From the NCBI GenBank assembly GCA_050260515.1, contig JBLNCI010000005.1, positions 1 through 64,000 on the forward strand: a stretch of 64,000 nucleotides of DNA, given 5' to 3'. The notes below the pieces were generated by a model. That model saw only the letters and a list, made by a program, of their open reading frames with translations. It was not told the DNA's origin and did no database searches. The stretch comes from DATJIG01 sp050260515. GTDB lineage: Bacteria; Pseudomonadota; Alphaproteobacteria; SMXQ01. Each line of letters opens with the position of its first letter. Position 1 is the stretch's first letter. A program made the translations under genes and the position numbers. Positions 1 through 9,017 of this stretch are shown here, piece by piece.

Positions 1-119
<119 letters not shown>

Positions 120-153
120 ACAGCGGTCGGGACAAGGACCGCGGAGCGGGATA

Positions 154-462
154 ATGGAAAGTCAGAACATCCGAATTCGCCTCAAGGCGTTCGATCATCG
201 CCTGCTGGATCAGTCCACGAGCGAGATCGTGAACACCGCCAAGCGCACCGGCGCGCGGGTTCGGGGCCCGATTCCGCTGCCGACCCGGATCGAGCGCTTC
301 ACGGTGCTGCGGTCGCCGCACATCGACAAGGAGTCGATGGAGCAGTTTGAAATCCGCACCCACAAGCGGGTGCTCGACATCATGGACCCGACCCCGCAGA
401 CGGTGGACGCGCTGATGAAGCTCGACCTCGCCGCCGGCGTGGACGTGGAGATCAAGCTCTAG
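154..462 (+). CDS. rpsJ: 30S ribosomal protein S10
   Basis: S10 sits in the 30S head and also pairs with NusB in rRNA antitermination. The 102-residue length is standard, and the family core is clear: IRIRLKAFDHRLLDQS near the N-terminus, then GPIPLPTRIERFTVLRSPH and a FEIRTHKRVLDI stretch. The ATG is preceded by GCGGAGCGGGATA, a usable ribosome-binding site. It is the first gene of the S10 cluster and ends 9 bases before rplC. Confidence 0.98.
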   Translation: MESQNIRIRLKAFDHRLLDQSTSEIVNTAKRTGARVRGPIPLPTRIERFTVLRSPHIDKESMEQFEIRTHKRVLDIMDPTPQTVDALMKLDLAAGVDVEIKL

Positions 463-471
463 GTCGCCAAA

Positions 472-1170
472 ATGCGCACAGGTCTCATTGCACAAAAGGT
501 CGGCATGAGCCGCATCTTCTCCCCGGACGGGGCGCAGGTGCCGGTCACCGTGCTGCGGCTCGACGGTTGCCAGGTCGTGGGCGTCCGTACCAAGGACAAG
601 AACGGCTACACCGCCGTTCAGGTCGGCTCCGGCACGGCGAAGGTCAAGAACGTGGCGAAGCCGCTGCGCGGCCATTACGCCAAGGCCAAGCTCGAGCCGA
701 AGAAGAAGGTCGTCGAGTTCCGCGTCAGCGACGACGCGATGCTCGACGTCGGAGCCGAGCTGTCGGCGACGCACTTCATTCCGGGCCAGCTCGTCGACGT
801 CGTCGGCACGACGATCGGCAAGGGCTTCGCCGGCGCGATGAAGCGCTGGAACTTCCGCGGCCTGGAGGCGAGCCACGGCGTGTCGATCTCGCATCGCTCG
901 CACGGCTCGACCGGTAACCGTCAGGATCCCGGCCGCACCTTCAAGAACAAGAAGATGGCCGGACACTACGGCGTCGAGCGCGTCACCCAGCAGAGCCTGG
1001 AGATCGTCCAGACCGACGCCGACCGCGGCCTGATCTTCGTGCGCGGCTCGGTGCCGGGCGCGAAGGGCAGCCTCGTGCTCGTCGCCGACGCGAAGAAGCA
1101 TCCGCGCCCGAAGGACGCGCCGTTCCCGGCGGGTCTGAAGGCGGCGGCGGCCGAAGCCAAGAAGGACTGA
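472..1170 (+). CDS. rplC: 50S ribosomal protein L3
   Basis: L3 is an early 50S assembly protein whose loop reaches the peptidyl transferase centre. The 232-residue product starts MRTGLIAQKVGMSRIF and carries the conserved SHGSTGNRQDPGRTFKNKKM segment; its Gln is the residue that PrmB methylates in E. coli. The C-terminus ends in an Ala/Lys-rich tail slightly longer than in E. coli. rplD starts 4 bases after the stop, so coupled translation is likely. Confidence 0.98.
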   Translation: MRTGLIAQKVGMSRIFSPDGAQVPVTVLRLDGCQVVGVRTKDKNGYTAVQVGSGTAKVKNVAKPLRGHYAKAKLEPKKKVVEFRVSDDAMLDVGAELSATHFIPGQLVDVVGTTIGKGFAGAMKRWNFRGLEASHGVSISHRSHGSTGNRQDPGRTFKNKKMAGHYGVERVTQQSLEIVQTDADRGLIFVRGSVPGAKGSLVLVADAKKHPRPKDAPFPAGLKAAAAEAKKD

Positions 1171-1174
1171 GGCC

Positions 1175-1795
1175 ATGAAGCTCAACGTCGTCACTCTCGA
1201 CAACAAGGCCGCCGGCTCGATCGACGTCGCCGACGCGGTGTTCGGCGCGCCGTCGCGCCCGGACATCCTGGCCCGCGTCATCCACTGGCAGCTCGCCAAG
1301 CGCCGCTCTGGCACGCACAAGACGAAGACCATCGCCGACGTGCAGGGCACGACCAAGAAGCCGTATGCCCAGAAGGGCACCGGCCGCGCCCGTCAGGGCA
1401 GCCTGCGTTCGCCGCAGTTCCGCGGCGGCGCGATCATCTTCGGGCCGGTCGTGCGCGATCACGGCTATGATCTGCCGAAGAAGGTCCGCCGTCTCGGCAT
1501 GCGCGCCGCGCTGTCGTCGAAGCAGGCCGAAGGCCGCCTGATCATCGTCGACGAGGCGAAGCTCGCCGAGCCGAAGACCAAGGTGCTGCAGGAACGGCTG
1601 ACGAAGCTCGGCTCCGAGTCGGTGCTGATCGTCGGCGGCAAGGTCGTCGACGAGAATCTCAAGCGGGCCGCCCGCAACCTCAAGTACGTCGACGTGCTGC
1701 CGGTGCAGGGCGCCAATGTGTACGACATCGTGCGTCGCGACGTCCTGGTGCTGACCAAGGACGCCGCGGCCGAGCTGGAGGCGCGACTGAAATGA
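1175..1795 (+). CDS. rplD: 50S ribosomal protein L4
   Basis: L4 lines the constriction of the peptide exit tunnel. The 206-residue sequence has the tunnel-loop block KGTGRARQGSLRSPQFRGGA and the following GPVVRDHGYDLPKKVRRLGM. In E. coli L4 also represses its own operon by binding the leader; no comparable leader can be judged here because the operon promoter lies outside the window. Its TGA overlaps the rplW start by 4 bases (ATGA at 1792), indicating translational coupling. Confidence 0.98.
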   Translation: MKLNVVTLDNKAAGSIDVADAVFGAPSRPDILARVIHWQLAKRRSGTHKTKTIADVQGTTKKPYAQKGTGRARQGSLRSPQFRGGAIIFGPVVRDHGYDLPKKVRRLGMRAALSSKQAEGRLIIVDEAKLAEPKTKVLQERLTKLGSESVLIVGGKVVDENLKRAARNLKYVDVLPVQGANVYDIVRRDVLVLTKDAAAELEARLK

Positions 1796-2121
1796 GCAGC
1801 ACCGCTCGCGCGAAGGCGCAGCGTCGGGTCGGGGCGGCGCGCCGCTTCGATCTGGTCCTGACGCCGGTGATCACCGAGAAGTCGACCCGCGGTTCGGAGC
1901 ACAACCAGGTGACGTTCCGCGTCCCGCTCGACGCCACCAAGCCGGAGATCAAGGCCGCCGTCGAAGGCCTGTTCAAGGTGAAGGTGGACGCCGTCAACAC
2001 CGTCGTCCTCAAGGGCAAGGTGAAGCAGTTCCGCGGCTTCACCGGGCGCCGCTCGGACGTGAAGAAGGCGATCGTGACGCTGGCCGAGGGCCAGACCATC
2101 GACGTCACCGCGAAGATCTAA
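1792..2121 (+). CDS. rplW: 50S ribosomal protein L23
   Basis: L23 lies at the tunnel exit and is the docking site for trigger factor and SRP. The 109-residue product has the motif LTPVITEKSTRGSEHNQVTF and the C-terminal RRSDVKKAIVTLAEGQ block. It has a basic N-terminal extension of about 20 residues before the core, common in alphaproteobacteria. The start overlaps the rplD stop by 4 bases. Confidence 0.97.
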   Translation: MSSTARAKAQRRVGAARRFDLVLTPVITEKSTRGSEHNQVTFRVPLDATKPEIKAAVEGLFKVKVDAVNTVVLKGKVKQFRGFTGRRSDVKKAIVTLAEGQTIDVTAKI

Positions 2122-2134
2122 GGACAGCCGGATC

Positions 2135-2953
2135 ATGGCACTCAAGACCTTCAAGCCGGTCACGCCGTCGAGCCGCGAGCTCGTCATCGTGAGCCGCGTC
2201 GGCCTCTGGAAGGGCAAGCCGGTGCAGGCGCTCACCGAGGGCGTGCGCAAGAACGGCGGCCGCAACAACTCCGGCCGCATCACCGTCCGCCACCAGGGCG
2301 GCGGCCACAAGCGCCGCTACCGCCTGGTCGACTTCAAGCGCCGCAAGTTCGACGTCCCCGCGACGGTCGAGCGGCTCGAGTACGACCCGAACCGGACCGC
2401 GTTCATCGCCCTGATCAAGTACCAGGACGGCGAGCTCGCCTACATCCTCGCGCCGCAGCGCCTCGGCGTCGGCGACAGCGTGGTCTCGGGCGAGCGCGTC
2501 GACATCCTTCCCGGCAACGCGATGCCGCTGAAGAACATCCCGGTCGGCACCATCGTCCACAACGTCGAGATGAAGATCGGCAAGGGCGGCCAGCTCGCGC
2601 GCTCCGCCGGCGCCTTCGTCCAGCTCATCGGCAAGGACGCCGGGCGCGCCCAGCTCCGCCTGTCGTCGGGCGAGGTACGCTCGGTCGCCGACGCCTGCAT
2701 GGCGACGATCGGGGCGGTCTCGAACGCCGACCACCAGAACATCAACATCGGCAAGGCCGGCCGCAACCGCTGGAAGGGCATCCGCCCGACGGTGCGCGGC
2801 GAGGTGATGAACCCGGTCGACCATCCGCTCGGCGGCCGCACCCGCGGCGGCCGCAACCCGGTGACCCCGTGGGGCAAGCCCACGAAGGGCTACCGCACCC
2901 GTAAGAAGAAGCCGTCGGACAAGTTCATCATCCGCCGGCGCTATCAGAAGTAG
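2135..2953 (+). CDS. rplB: 50S ribosomal protein L2
   Basis: L2 is needed for subunit joining and peptidyl transferase activity. The 272-residue sequence contains GRNNSGRITVRHQGGGHKRR near residue 50 and the C-terminal NPVDHPLGGRTRGGRNPVTP, which includes the highly conserved active-site-proximal His. Length matches the family. It follows rplW by 13 bases and precedes rpsS by 12. Confidence 0.98.
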   Translation: MALKTFKPVTPSSRELVIVSRVGLWKGKPVQALTEGVRKNGGRNNSGRITVRHQGGGHKRRYRLVDFKRRKFDVPATVERLEYDPNRTAFIALIKYQDGELAYILAPQRLGVGDSVVSGERVDILPGNAMPLKNIPVGTIVHNVEMKIGKGGQLARSAGAFVQLIGKDAGRAQLRLSSGEVRSVADACMATIGAVSNADHQNINIGKAGRNRWKGIRPTVRGEVMNPVDHPLGGRTRGGRNPVTPWGKPTKGYRTRKKKPSDKFIIRRRYQK

Positions 2954-2965
2954 AGGAGAACGGCT

Positions 2966-3253
2966 GTGGCTCGTTCAGTCTGGAAGGGTCCGTTCGTCGA
3001 CGGCTACCTTCTGAAGAAGGCGGAGGACGCGCGGTCGTCCGGCCGCAACCAGGTGATCAAGACCTGGTCGCGCCGGTCCACCATCCTGCCGCAGTTCGTC
3101 GGCCTCACCTTCGGCGTGCACAACGGGCACAAGTTCATCCCGGTGCTCGTCAACGAGAACATGGTCGGCCACAAGTTCGGCGAGTTCTCGCCGACGCGGA
3201 CCTTCCATGCGCACTCGGGCGACAAGAAGACCGCATCCGCGGAGAAGAAGTAG
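2966..3253 (+). CDS. rpsS: 30S ribosomal protein S19
   Basis: S19 forms a head complex with S13 that contacts A- and P-site tRNA. The start is GTG at 2966, chosen because GAGGAG lies 7 bases upstream and the encoded (M)ARSVWKGPFVDGYLL matches the family N-terminus. The 95-residue protein includes TILPQFVGLTFGVHNGHKFIP and the HKFGEFSPTRTF block. rplV starts 2 bases after the stop. Confidence 0.97.
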   Translation: MARSVWKGPFVDGYLLKKAEDARSSGRNQVIKTWSRRSTILPQFVGLTFGVHNGHKFIPVLVNENMVGHKFGEFSPTRTFHAHSGDKKTASAEKK

Positions 3254-3255
3254 CC

Positions 3256-3645
3256 ATGGGCAAGAAGGCATATCCGAAGCGCGCCGACGGCGAGGCGATG
3301 GCCTACGGTCATCTGATCCGCGTCAGCCCGCGCAAGCTCGGCATCGTCGCCGGCCTGATCCGCGGCAAGCGCGCCGAGGCGGCGCTCGCCGAGCTCACCT
3401 TCTCGCGCCGGCGCATCGCGCAGACGGTGAAGAAGGTGCTGCAGTCGGCGATCGCCAACGCCGAGAACAACCATCAGCTCGACGTCGACCGGCTGTACGT
3501 CGCCGAGGCCAGCGTCGGCAAGGCGGCGGTGATGAAGCGCTTCCACGCGCGCGCCCGCGGCCGCGCCTCGAGCATTCACAAGCCGCTGTCGAACCTCACC
3601 ATCGTCGTGCGCGAGCGCGCCGCCGAGGCCAAGGAGAAGGCGTAA
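3256..3645 (+). CDS. rplV: 50S ribosomal protein L22
   Basis: L22 contributes a beta-hairpin to the exit tunnel. The 129-residue protein has the RVSPRKLGIVAGLIRGK segment and the AIANAENNHQLD motif, and the hairpin region KRFHARARGRASSIHKP that interacts with nascent chains and macrolides in other bacteria. Its TAA shares one base with the rpsC ATG (TAATG at 3643-3647). Confidence 0.97.
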   Translation: MGKKAYPKRADGEAMAYGHLIRVSPRKLGIVAGLIRGKRAEAALAELTFSRRRIAQTVKKVLQSAIANAENNHQLDVDRLYVAEASVGKAAVMKRFHARARGRASSIHKPLSNLTIVVRERAAEAKEKA

Positions 3646-4325
3646 TGGGTCAAAAGGTCAATCCGGTCGGGCTGCGGCTCGGCATCAACCGGACGTGGGA
3701 CTCGCGCTGGTATCCCAAGCGCGGCGAGTACTCGGGTCTGCTCCACGAGGACGTGAAGATCCGCAAGTACCTGCAGAAGCGTCTGCAGCAGGCGGGCGTC
3801 GCCCGCGTGGTCATCGAGCGTCCGACGACGAAGGCGCGCATCACGATCCATACCGCCCGTCCGGGCGTGGTGATCGGCAAGAAGGGCGCCGACATCGAGA
3901 AGCTTCGCGAGGAAGTCGCGAAGATGACCAAGAGCGAGGTCCACCTCAACATCATCGAGATCCGCAAGCCGGAGATCGACGCCCAGCTCGTGGCCGAGAA
4001 CATCGCCCAGCAGCTCGAGCGCCGCATCGGCTTCCGCCGCGCGATGAAGCGCGCCGTGCAGTCGGCGATGCGCCTCGGCGCCCAGGGCATCCGGATCAAC
4101 TGCTCCGGCCGTCTCGGCGGCAGCGAGATCGCCCGCGTCGAGTGGTACCGCGAGGGCCGCGTGCCGCTGCACACGCTGCGCGCCGACGTCGACTTCGGCC
4201 GCGCGACCGCGTTCACGACCTACGGCACCTGCGGCGTCAAGGTTTGGGTGTTCAAGGGCGAAGTGCTCGCCCACGACCCGATGGCCCAGGACAAGCGGCT
4301 CGCCGGCGAGCAGGTCAGCCGCTAG
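3645..4325 (+). CDS. rpsC: 30S ribosomal protein S3
   Basis: S3 forms part of the mRNA entry channel and helps the ribosome unwind mRNA. I start it at ATG 3645, giving MGQKVNPVGLRLGINRTWDS and 226 residues; the reading frame stays open further upstream but that part overlaps rplV and is not S3-like. A type II KH domain is visible around residues 60-95 with GVVIGKKGADIEKLR. The C-terminal S3 domain has RLGGSEIARVEWYREGRVP. Confidence 0.97.
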   Translation: MGQKVNPVGLRLGINRTWDSRWYPKRGEYSGLLHEDVKIRKYLQKRLQQAGVARVVIERPTTKARITIHTARPGVVIGKKGADIEKLREEVAKMTKSEVHLNIIEIRKPEIDAQLVAENIAQQLERRIGFRRAMKRAVQSAMRLGAQGIRINCSGRLGGSEIARVEWYREGRVPLHTLRADVDFGRATAFTTYGTCGVKVWVFKGEVLAHDPMAQDKRLAGEQVSR

Positions 4326-4349
4326 CCCCATCAGAGAAACGGTTTCGTC

Positions 4350-4769
4350 ATGCTGAGCCCCAAGCGCACCAAATACCGCAAAGCCCACAAAGGCCGCATT
4401 CACGGCGTGGCCAAGGGCGGCACGCAGCTCAACTTCGGCTCGTTCGGGCTGAAGGCGCTCGAGCCGATGCGCGTCACCGCGCGTCAGATCGAGGCCGCGC
4501 GCCGCGCGCTCACCCGCCACATGAAGCGGTCGGGCCGCGTGTGGGTCACCATCTTCCCGGACGTGCCGGTGTCGCAGAAGCCCGCGGAAGTCCGCATGGG
4601 CTCCGGCAAGGGCAACCCGGAGTTCTGGGTGTGCCGGGTGAAGCCCGGCCGCATCATGTTCGAGATCGACGGCGTCTCGCGGGCGACCGCGGAAGAGGGC
4701 TTCGCGCTCGCCGCGGCGAAGCTCCCGATCCGCACCAAGGTCGTGTCGCGCCTCGGGATGGAGGGCTGA
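4350..4769 (+). CDS. rplP: 50S ribosomal protein L16
   Basis: L16 organises the A-site region of the 50S subunit. The 139-residue product starts MLSPKRTKYRKAHKGRIHGVA and contains RVWVTIFPDVPVSQKPAEVR and the GSGKGNPEFWVCRVKPGR block. These are diagnostic. It lies 24 bases after rpsC, the largest gap in this part of the operon, and 2 bases before rpmC. Confidence 0.98.
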   Translation: MLSPKRTKYRKAHKGRIHGVAKGGTQLNFGSFGLKALEPMRVTARQIEAARRALTRHMKRSGRVWVTIFPDVPVSQKPAEVRMGSGKGNPEFWVCRVKPGRIMFEIDGVSRATAEEGFALAAAKLPIRTKVVSRLGMEG

Positions 4770-4771
4770 CC

Positions 4772-4981
4772 ATGAAGGCGAGCGAACTCCGCGCGAAGAC
4801 GCGCGACGACCTCAAGGGCGAGCTGCTGTCGCTCAAGAAGGAAGCGTTCAACCTGCGGTTCCAGAAGGCGAGCGGTCAGCTCGAGAACTCGGCCCGCATC
4901 CGTGAGGTGCGCCGCGAGATCGCGCGCATCCAGACGGTTCTGAATCAGGCCTCGGCGCAGGGCGCCGCGGGCAAGCGTTAA
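4772..4981 (+). CDS. rpmC: 50S ribosomal protein L29
   Basis: L29 sits near the tunnel exit beside L23. The 69-residue product starts MKASELRAKTRDDLKGELLS and has the typical helical pair with KKEAFNLRFQKASGQLEN followed by IREVRREIARIQTVLNQ. The ATG at 4772 follows the rplP TGA by 2 bases. The frame is open further upstream but only as an overlap with rpsC and rplP. Confidence 0.96.
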   Translation: MKASELRAKTRDDLKGELLSLKKEAFNLRFQKASGQLENSARIREVRREIARIQTVLNQASAQGAAGKR

Positions 4982-4992
4982 GGAGAGCGGGA

Positions 4993-5229
4993 ATGCCAAA
5001 GCGCATCCTCACCGGCACGGTGGTCAGCGACAAGATGGACAAGACGGTCGTTGTCCGCGTCGAGCGGCGCGTCATGCACCCCGTCTACAAGAAGTTCATC
5101 CGTCGCTCGAAGAAGTACGCGGCGCACGATCCGGCGAACTCGCACAAGGTGGGCGACACCGTGCGGATCCGCGAGTGCCGTCCGCTGTCGAAGACGAAGA
5201 AGTGGGAAGTGATCGGCGCGGAAGCTTGA
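4993..5229 (+). CDS. rpsQ: 30S ribosomal protein S17
   Basis: S17 is an OB-fold protein that binds 16S rRNA helices 7 and 11. The 78-residue sequence starts MPKRILTGTVVSDKMDKTVVV and includes the family stretch HPVYKKFIRRSKKYAAHDP and the VRIRECRPLSKTKKW block. An AAGGAGAGCGGG site precedes the ATG. It is the last gene of the S10 set. Confidence 0.97.
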   Translation: MPKRILTGTVVSDKMDKTVVVRVERRVMHPVYKKFIRRSKKYAAHDPANSHKVGDTVRIRECRPLSKTKKWEVIGAEA

Positions 5230-5260
5230 TCCCGCCGGCGTAGAACAAGGTAAAAGAACC

Positions 5261-5629
5261 ATGATCCAGATGCGCTCCCACCTCGAGGTCGCCGACAATT
5301 CCGGCGCCCGGCGGGTCATGTGCGTGAAAGTCCTCGGCGGCTCGATGCGCCGGGTGGCCTCGGTCGGCGACGTGATCGTCGTCTCGGTGAAGGACGCGAT
5401 TCCGCGCGGCCGCGTAAAGAAGGGCGAGGTGCAGCGCGCCGTCGTCGTCCGCACGCGTCGCGACATCCGTCGCGCCGACGGCTCGGTCATCCGCTTCGAC
5501 CGCAACGCCGCCGTGCTGATCGACAAGCAGGGCGAGCCGATCGGCACCCGCATCTTCGGGCCGGTGACCCGCGAGCTGCGCTCCAAGGGCTACATGAAGA
5601 TCATTTCGCTGGCGCCCGAGGTGCTGTGA
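5261..5629 (+). CDS. rplN: 50S ribosomal protein L14
   Basis: L14 contacts 16S rRNA in the subunit bridge and binds silencing factor RsfS. The 122-residue protein starts MIQMRSHLEVADNSGARRVM and ends with RELRSKGYMKIISLAPEVL, both hallmark segments. It is the first gene of the spc set, 31 bases after rpsQ; I see no promoter in that gap. The TGA overlaps the rplX ATG by one base. Confidence 0.98.
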   Translation: MIQMRSHLEVADNSGARRVMCVKVLGGSMRRVASVGDVIVVSVKDAIPRGRVKKGEVQRAVVVRTRRDIRRADGSVIRFDRNAAVLIDKQGEPIGTRIFGPVTRELRSKGYMKIISLAPEVL

Positions 5630-5952
5630 TGAGCGTGAAGATGAAGATCAAGAAAGGCGACGAGGTCGTCGTTCTGACGGGCCGCGACCGCGGCAAGAAG
5701 GGCGAGGTGCTGCGCGTCGTTCCCCGGGACAACCGCGTGGTCGTCCGCGGCGTGAACGTCGTGAAGCGCCACACCCGTCCGCGCGCCGGCGACGCCGGCG
5801 GCATCGTCGAGAAGGAGGGCGCGATCCACGCCTCCAACGTCGCGATGGCGGATCCCAAGGACGGAAAGCCGACGCGCGTCGGCTACAAGACGCTCGCCGA
5901 CGGGCGGAAGGTGCGCGTTGCGCGCCGCTCCGGCGAAGTCATCGACCGGTGA
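5629..5952 (+). CDS. rplX: 50S ribosomal protein L24
   Basis: L24 initiates 50S assembly. ATG 5629 gives a 107-residue protein, MSVKMKIKKGDEVVVLTGRD, with a KOW motif over residues 8-36 (KKGDEVVVLTGRDRGKKGEV). The conserved NVVKRHTRP and GGIVEKEGAIHASNV segments follow. The frame is open upstream inside rplN, but family alignment and the TGATG junction place the start here. Confidence 0.96.
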   Translation: MSVKMKIKKGDEVVVLTGRDRGKKGEVLRVVPRDNRVVVRGVNVVKRHTRPRAGDAGGIVEKEGAIHASNVAMADPKDGKPTRVGYKTLADGRKVRVARRSGEVIDR

Positions 5953-5960
5953 GCAGGACC

Positions 5961-6515
<555 letters not shown>

Positions 6516-6534
6516 GGCCGGAGGGCTCACACTT

Positions 6535-6840
6535 ATGGCGAAAACCTCGTCGATCGAACGCAACAAGCAGCGTCAGCAGTTGGTGAAGAAGTTCGCCGCG
6601 CGCCGCGCCAAGCTGAAGGCCATGACCCGCGACAAGAAGCTCGCGCCGGAGGAGCGGTTTGCCGCTCATCTGAAGCTCGCGCAGCTTCCGCGGAACGGCT
6701 CGAAGACGCGCATCCGGCTGCGCTGCGAGCTGACCGGCCGCTCGCGCGGCAATTTCCGCAAGTTCAAGCTCAGCCGCATCGCGCTGCGTGACCTGGCCTC
6801 GTCGGGTCAACTGCCCGGCGTGGTGAAGGCGAGCTGGTAA
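6535..6840 (+). CDS. rpsN: 30S ribosomal protein S14 (zinc-free form)
   Basis: S14 lies in the 30S head next to S3 and S10. The 101-residue protein is the long, zinc-independent type: it lacks the CxxC...CxxC ribbon and has the central insertion. Recognisable blocks are KKFAARRAKLKAMTRDKK, KLAQLPRNGSKTRIRLRCELTG and the conserved C-terminus LPGVVKASW. It sits between rplE and rpsH as in other proteobacteria. Confidence 0.97.
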   Translation: MAKTSSIERNKQRQQLVKKFAARRAKLKAMTRDKKLAPEERFAAHLKLAQLPRNGSKTRIRLRCELTGRSRGNFRKFKLSRIALRDLASSGQLPGVVKASW

Positions 6841-6854
6841 GGAGGGTATAGATT

Positions 6855-7253
6855 ATGGCCATGAGCGATCCGCTCGGCGATCTCCTGACGCGTATCCGCA
6901 ACGCGCAGCGTCGGCGCATGGATACGGTCACGTCGCCCGCCTCCAGTTTGCGGGAGAACGTGCTCGAGGTCCTCAAGAAGGAAGGCTACATCCGCGGCTA
7001 CTCGCGGAGCGAGGTCTCGCCGGGCATTTCCGAGCTCCAGATCGAGCTCAAGTATCACGAGGGCACTCCGGTCATTAAGGAGATCAAGCGCGTCTCCAAG
7101 CCGGGCCGCCGCGTCTATTCGAAGATCAAGGACTTGCACCGCCCCTACAGCGGCCTCGGCATCGCCGTCCTGTCGACCCCGCGCGGGGTTCTGTCGGACA
7201 ACGACGCTCGCGCGCTGAACGTCGGCGGCGAGGTTCTGTGCCAGGTGTTCTAG
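6855..7253 (+). CDS. rpsH: 30S ribosomal protein S8
   Basis: S8 binds 16S rRNA helix 21 and in E. coli is the translational repressor of the spc operon. The 132-residue product starts MAMSDPLGDLLTRIRNAQRR and ends with GLGIAVLSTPRGVLSDNDAR followed by the C-terminal GGEVLCQVF. AAGGAGGG lies about 10 bases before the ATG. I did not identify an S8 mRNA target hairpin near rplE. Confidence 0.97.
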   Translation: MAMSDPLGDLLTRIRNAQRRRMDTVTSPASSLRENVLEVLKKEGYIRGYSRSEVSPGISELQIELKYHEGTPVIKEIKRVSKPGRRVYSKIKDLHRPYSGLGIAVLSTPRGVLSDNDARALNVGGEVLCQVF

Positions 7254-7274
7254 GCCTGAGCCAGGAGGAAAGAC

Positions 7275-7808
7275 ATGTCACGCGTTGGTAGAAATCCGGT
7301 GAAGGTCCCGAGCGGCGTCACCGTCACGATCGCCGGTCAGCAGGTGACCGCGAAGGGCAAGAACGGCCAGCTCAGCATGGTCGTGAGCCGCGACGTGAAG
7401 CCGGAGCTCGAGGGCGACAAGGTGTGGGTCCGTCCGTTGAACGAGACCAAGCGCACCCGCATGGCCTGGGGCATGTCCCGGAACATGATCAACAACATGG
7501 TCAGGGGCGTGTCGACCGGCTACACGGTCGGGCTCGAGATCAACGGCGTCGGCTATCGCGCCGCGGTCCAGGGCAAGAACCTGAACCTGCAGCTCGGCTT
7601 CTCGCACGAGGTCCAGTTCCCGATCCCGGAAGGGATCACCATCAAGTGCGACAAGCCGACCTCGATCTCGATCTCGGGGGCCGACAAGCAGAAGGTCGGC
7701 CAGGTCGCCGCGAAGATCCGCTCGTACCGCAAGCCGGAGCCCTACAAGGGCAAGGGCATCAAGTACGAGCATGAGACGATCCGCCGCAAAGAAGGCAAGA
7801 AGAAGTAG
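7275..7808 (+). CDS. rplF: 50S ribosomal protein L6
   Basis: L6 lies near the factor-binding site of the 50S subunit. The 177-residue protein starts MSRVGRNPVKVPSGVTVTI and shows the duplicated L6 fold, with GVSTGYTVGLEINGVGYRA in the first half and the signature KPEPYKGKGIKYEHETIRRK near the C-terminus. Length is normal. It follows rpsH by 21 bases with AGGAGG upstream. Confidence 0.98.
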   Translation: MSRVGRNPVKVPSGVTVTIAGQQVTAKGKNGQLSMVVSRDVKPELEGDKVWVRPLNETKRTRMAWGMSRNMINNMVRGVSTGYTVGLEINGVGYRAAVQGKNLNLQLGFSHEVQFPIPEGITIKCDKPTSISISGADKQKVGQVAAKIRSYRKPEPYKGKGIKYEHETIRRKEGKKK

Positions 7809-7814
7809 GACGCC

Positions 7815-8177
7815 ATGTCGAAACCCAAGGCTCTCTTCGCGCGGCGCAAGGCCCGCACCCGGTTCCAGGTCAAGACGCGCGGCCACGGCCGGGCACGGTT
7901 GACTGTGTTCCGCTCCGGGCGTCACATCTACGCCCAGGTCATCGACGACGTCGCCGGCAAGACGCTCGCCGCCGCCTCGACCCTCGACAAGGACGTCAAG
8001 GGCCAGGTCAAGACCGGCGCCGATAAGGACGCCGCGGCCGCCGTCGGCCGTCTCGTCGCCCAGCGCGCGGTCGCCAACGGCGTCACGGCCGTGGTGTTCG
8101 ACCGCGGCGGTTATCTGTTCCACGGCCGGGTCAAGGCCCTCGCCGACGCCGCCCGTGAGGGCGGTCTGCAGTTCTAG
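7815..8177 (+). CDS. rplR: 50S ribosomal protein L18
   Basis: L18 binds 5S rRNA together with L5. The 120-residue product has the basic N-terminus typical of the family, the RARLTVFRSGRHIYAQVIDD segment and the C-terminal VVFDRGGYLFHGRVKALADA block. It starts 6 bases after rplF. Confidence 0.97.
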   Translation: MSKPKALFARRKARTRFQVKTRGHGRARLTVFRSGRHIYAQVIDDVAGKTLAAASTLDKDVKGQVKTGADKDAAAAVGRLVAQRAVANGVTAVVFDRGGYLFHGRVKALADAAREGGLQF

Positions 8178-8186
8178 AGGTGAATG

Positions 8187-8762
8187 ATGGCGCGATCGCC
8201 GAAATCCAATAATCCCGGCCGCGAGCGTGGCGAGCGCGGTGACCGCGACGAGCCCGAGCTCGTCGACAAGCTCGTCAGCATCAACCGCGTCGCCAAGGTG
8301 GTGAAGGGCGGCCGTCGGTTCGGCTTCGCCGCCCTCGTCGTCGTCGGCGACACCAAGGGCCGCGTCGGCTACGGCGCCGGCAAGGCGCGCGAGGTGCCGG
8401 AGGCGATCCGCAAGGCGACTGAGCATGCCAAGCGCAACCTGATCCGCGTGCCGATCCGCGAGGGGCGTACGCTCCACCACGACGTCGTCGGCCACTTCGG
8501 CGCCGGCCGGGTGGTTCTGCGCGCCGCCCCGGCGGGCACCGGCATCATCGCCGGCGGCCCGATGCGCGCCGTGTTCGAGACCTGCGGCATCCACGACGTG
8601 GTGACGAAGTCGGTCGGCACGTCCAATCCGCACAACATGATCAAGGCGACCTTCGCCGCCCTCCAGAGCCTCAACACCCCGCGCGCCATCGCGGCGAAGC
8701 GCGGCAAGAAGGTCAACGAGGTGCTGGGTCGCAGCGAAAAGGCCGCCGAGCGCGCCGAGTAG
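8187..8762 (+). CDS. rpsE: 30S ribosomal protein S5
   Basis: S5 shapes the mRNA entry site and decoding fidelity. Two adjacent ATGs exist at 8184 and 8187; I prefer 8187 because AGAGG (8176-8180) is then 6 bases away. The 191-residue protein has a charged, Arg/Glu-rich N-terminal extension of about 20 residues, then the S5 dsRBD-like domain (VDKLVSINRVAKVVKGGRRF) and the C-terminal domain with KSVGTSNPHNMIKATFAAL. Confidence 0.96.
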   Translation: MARSPKSNNPGRERGERGDRDEPELVDKLVSINRVAKVVKGGRRFGFAALVVVGDTKGRVGYGAGKAREVPEAIRKATEHAKRNLIRVPIREGRTLHHDVVGHFGAGRVVLRAAPAGTGIIAGGPMRAVFETCGIHDVVTKSVGTSNPHNMIKATFAALQSLNTPRAIAAKRGKKVNEVLGRSEKAAERAE

Positions 8763-8789
8763 CGCTCGCGTTAGGAACGAGGAACGACG

Positions 8790-8999
8790 ATGGCTGACAA
8801 GAAGTCGGGCGCGACCCAGAAGCAGATCCGGGTCACCCAGATCCACAGCCCGATCAAGCGCCGCGCCGACCAGCGCGCGACCCTGATCGGTCTCGGCCTC
8901 AACAAGATGAACCGCTCGCGCGTGCTGATCGATACGCCCGACGTGCGCGGAATGCTGGTCAAGGTCGGCCACCTCGTGCGCGTCGAAGACGTGCGCTAG
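8790..8999 (+). CDS. rpmD: 50S ribosomal protein L30
   Basis: L30 is a small 50S protein found in many but not all bacteria. The 69-residue product has a short basic N-terminal extension, then IRVTQIHSPIKRRADQRATL and GLGLNKMNRSRVLIDTPDVR, matching the family. It lies between rpsE and rplO as expected, with GAACGAGGAACGACG upstream of the ATG. Confidence 0.96.
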   Translation: MADKKSGATQKQIRVTQIHSPIKRRADQRATLIGLGLNKMNRSRVLIDTPDVRGMLVKVGHLVRVEDVR

Positions 9000-9017
9000 G
9001 GGCGAGCGAGGTAGCAC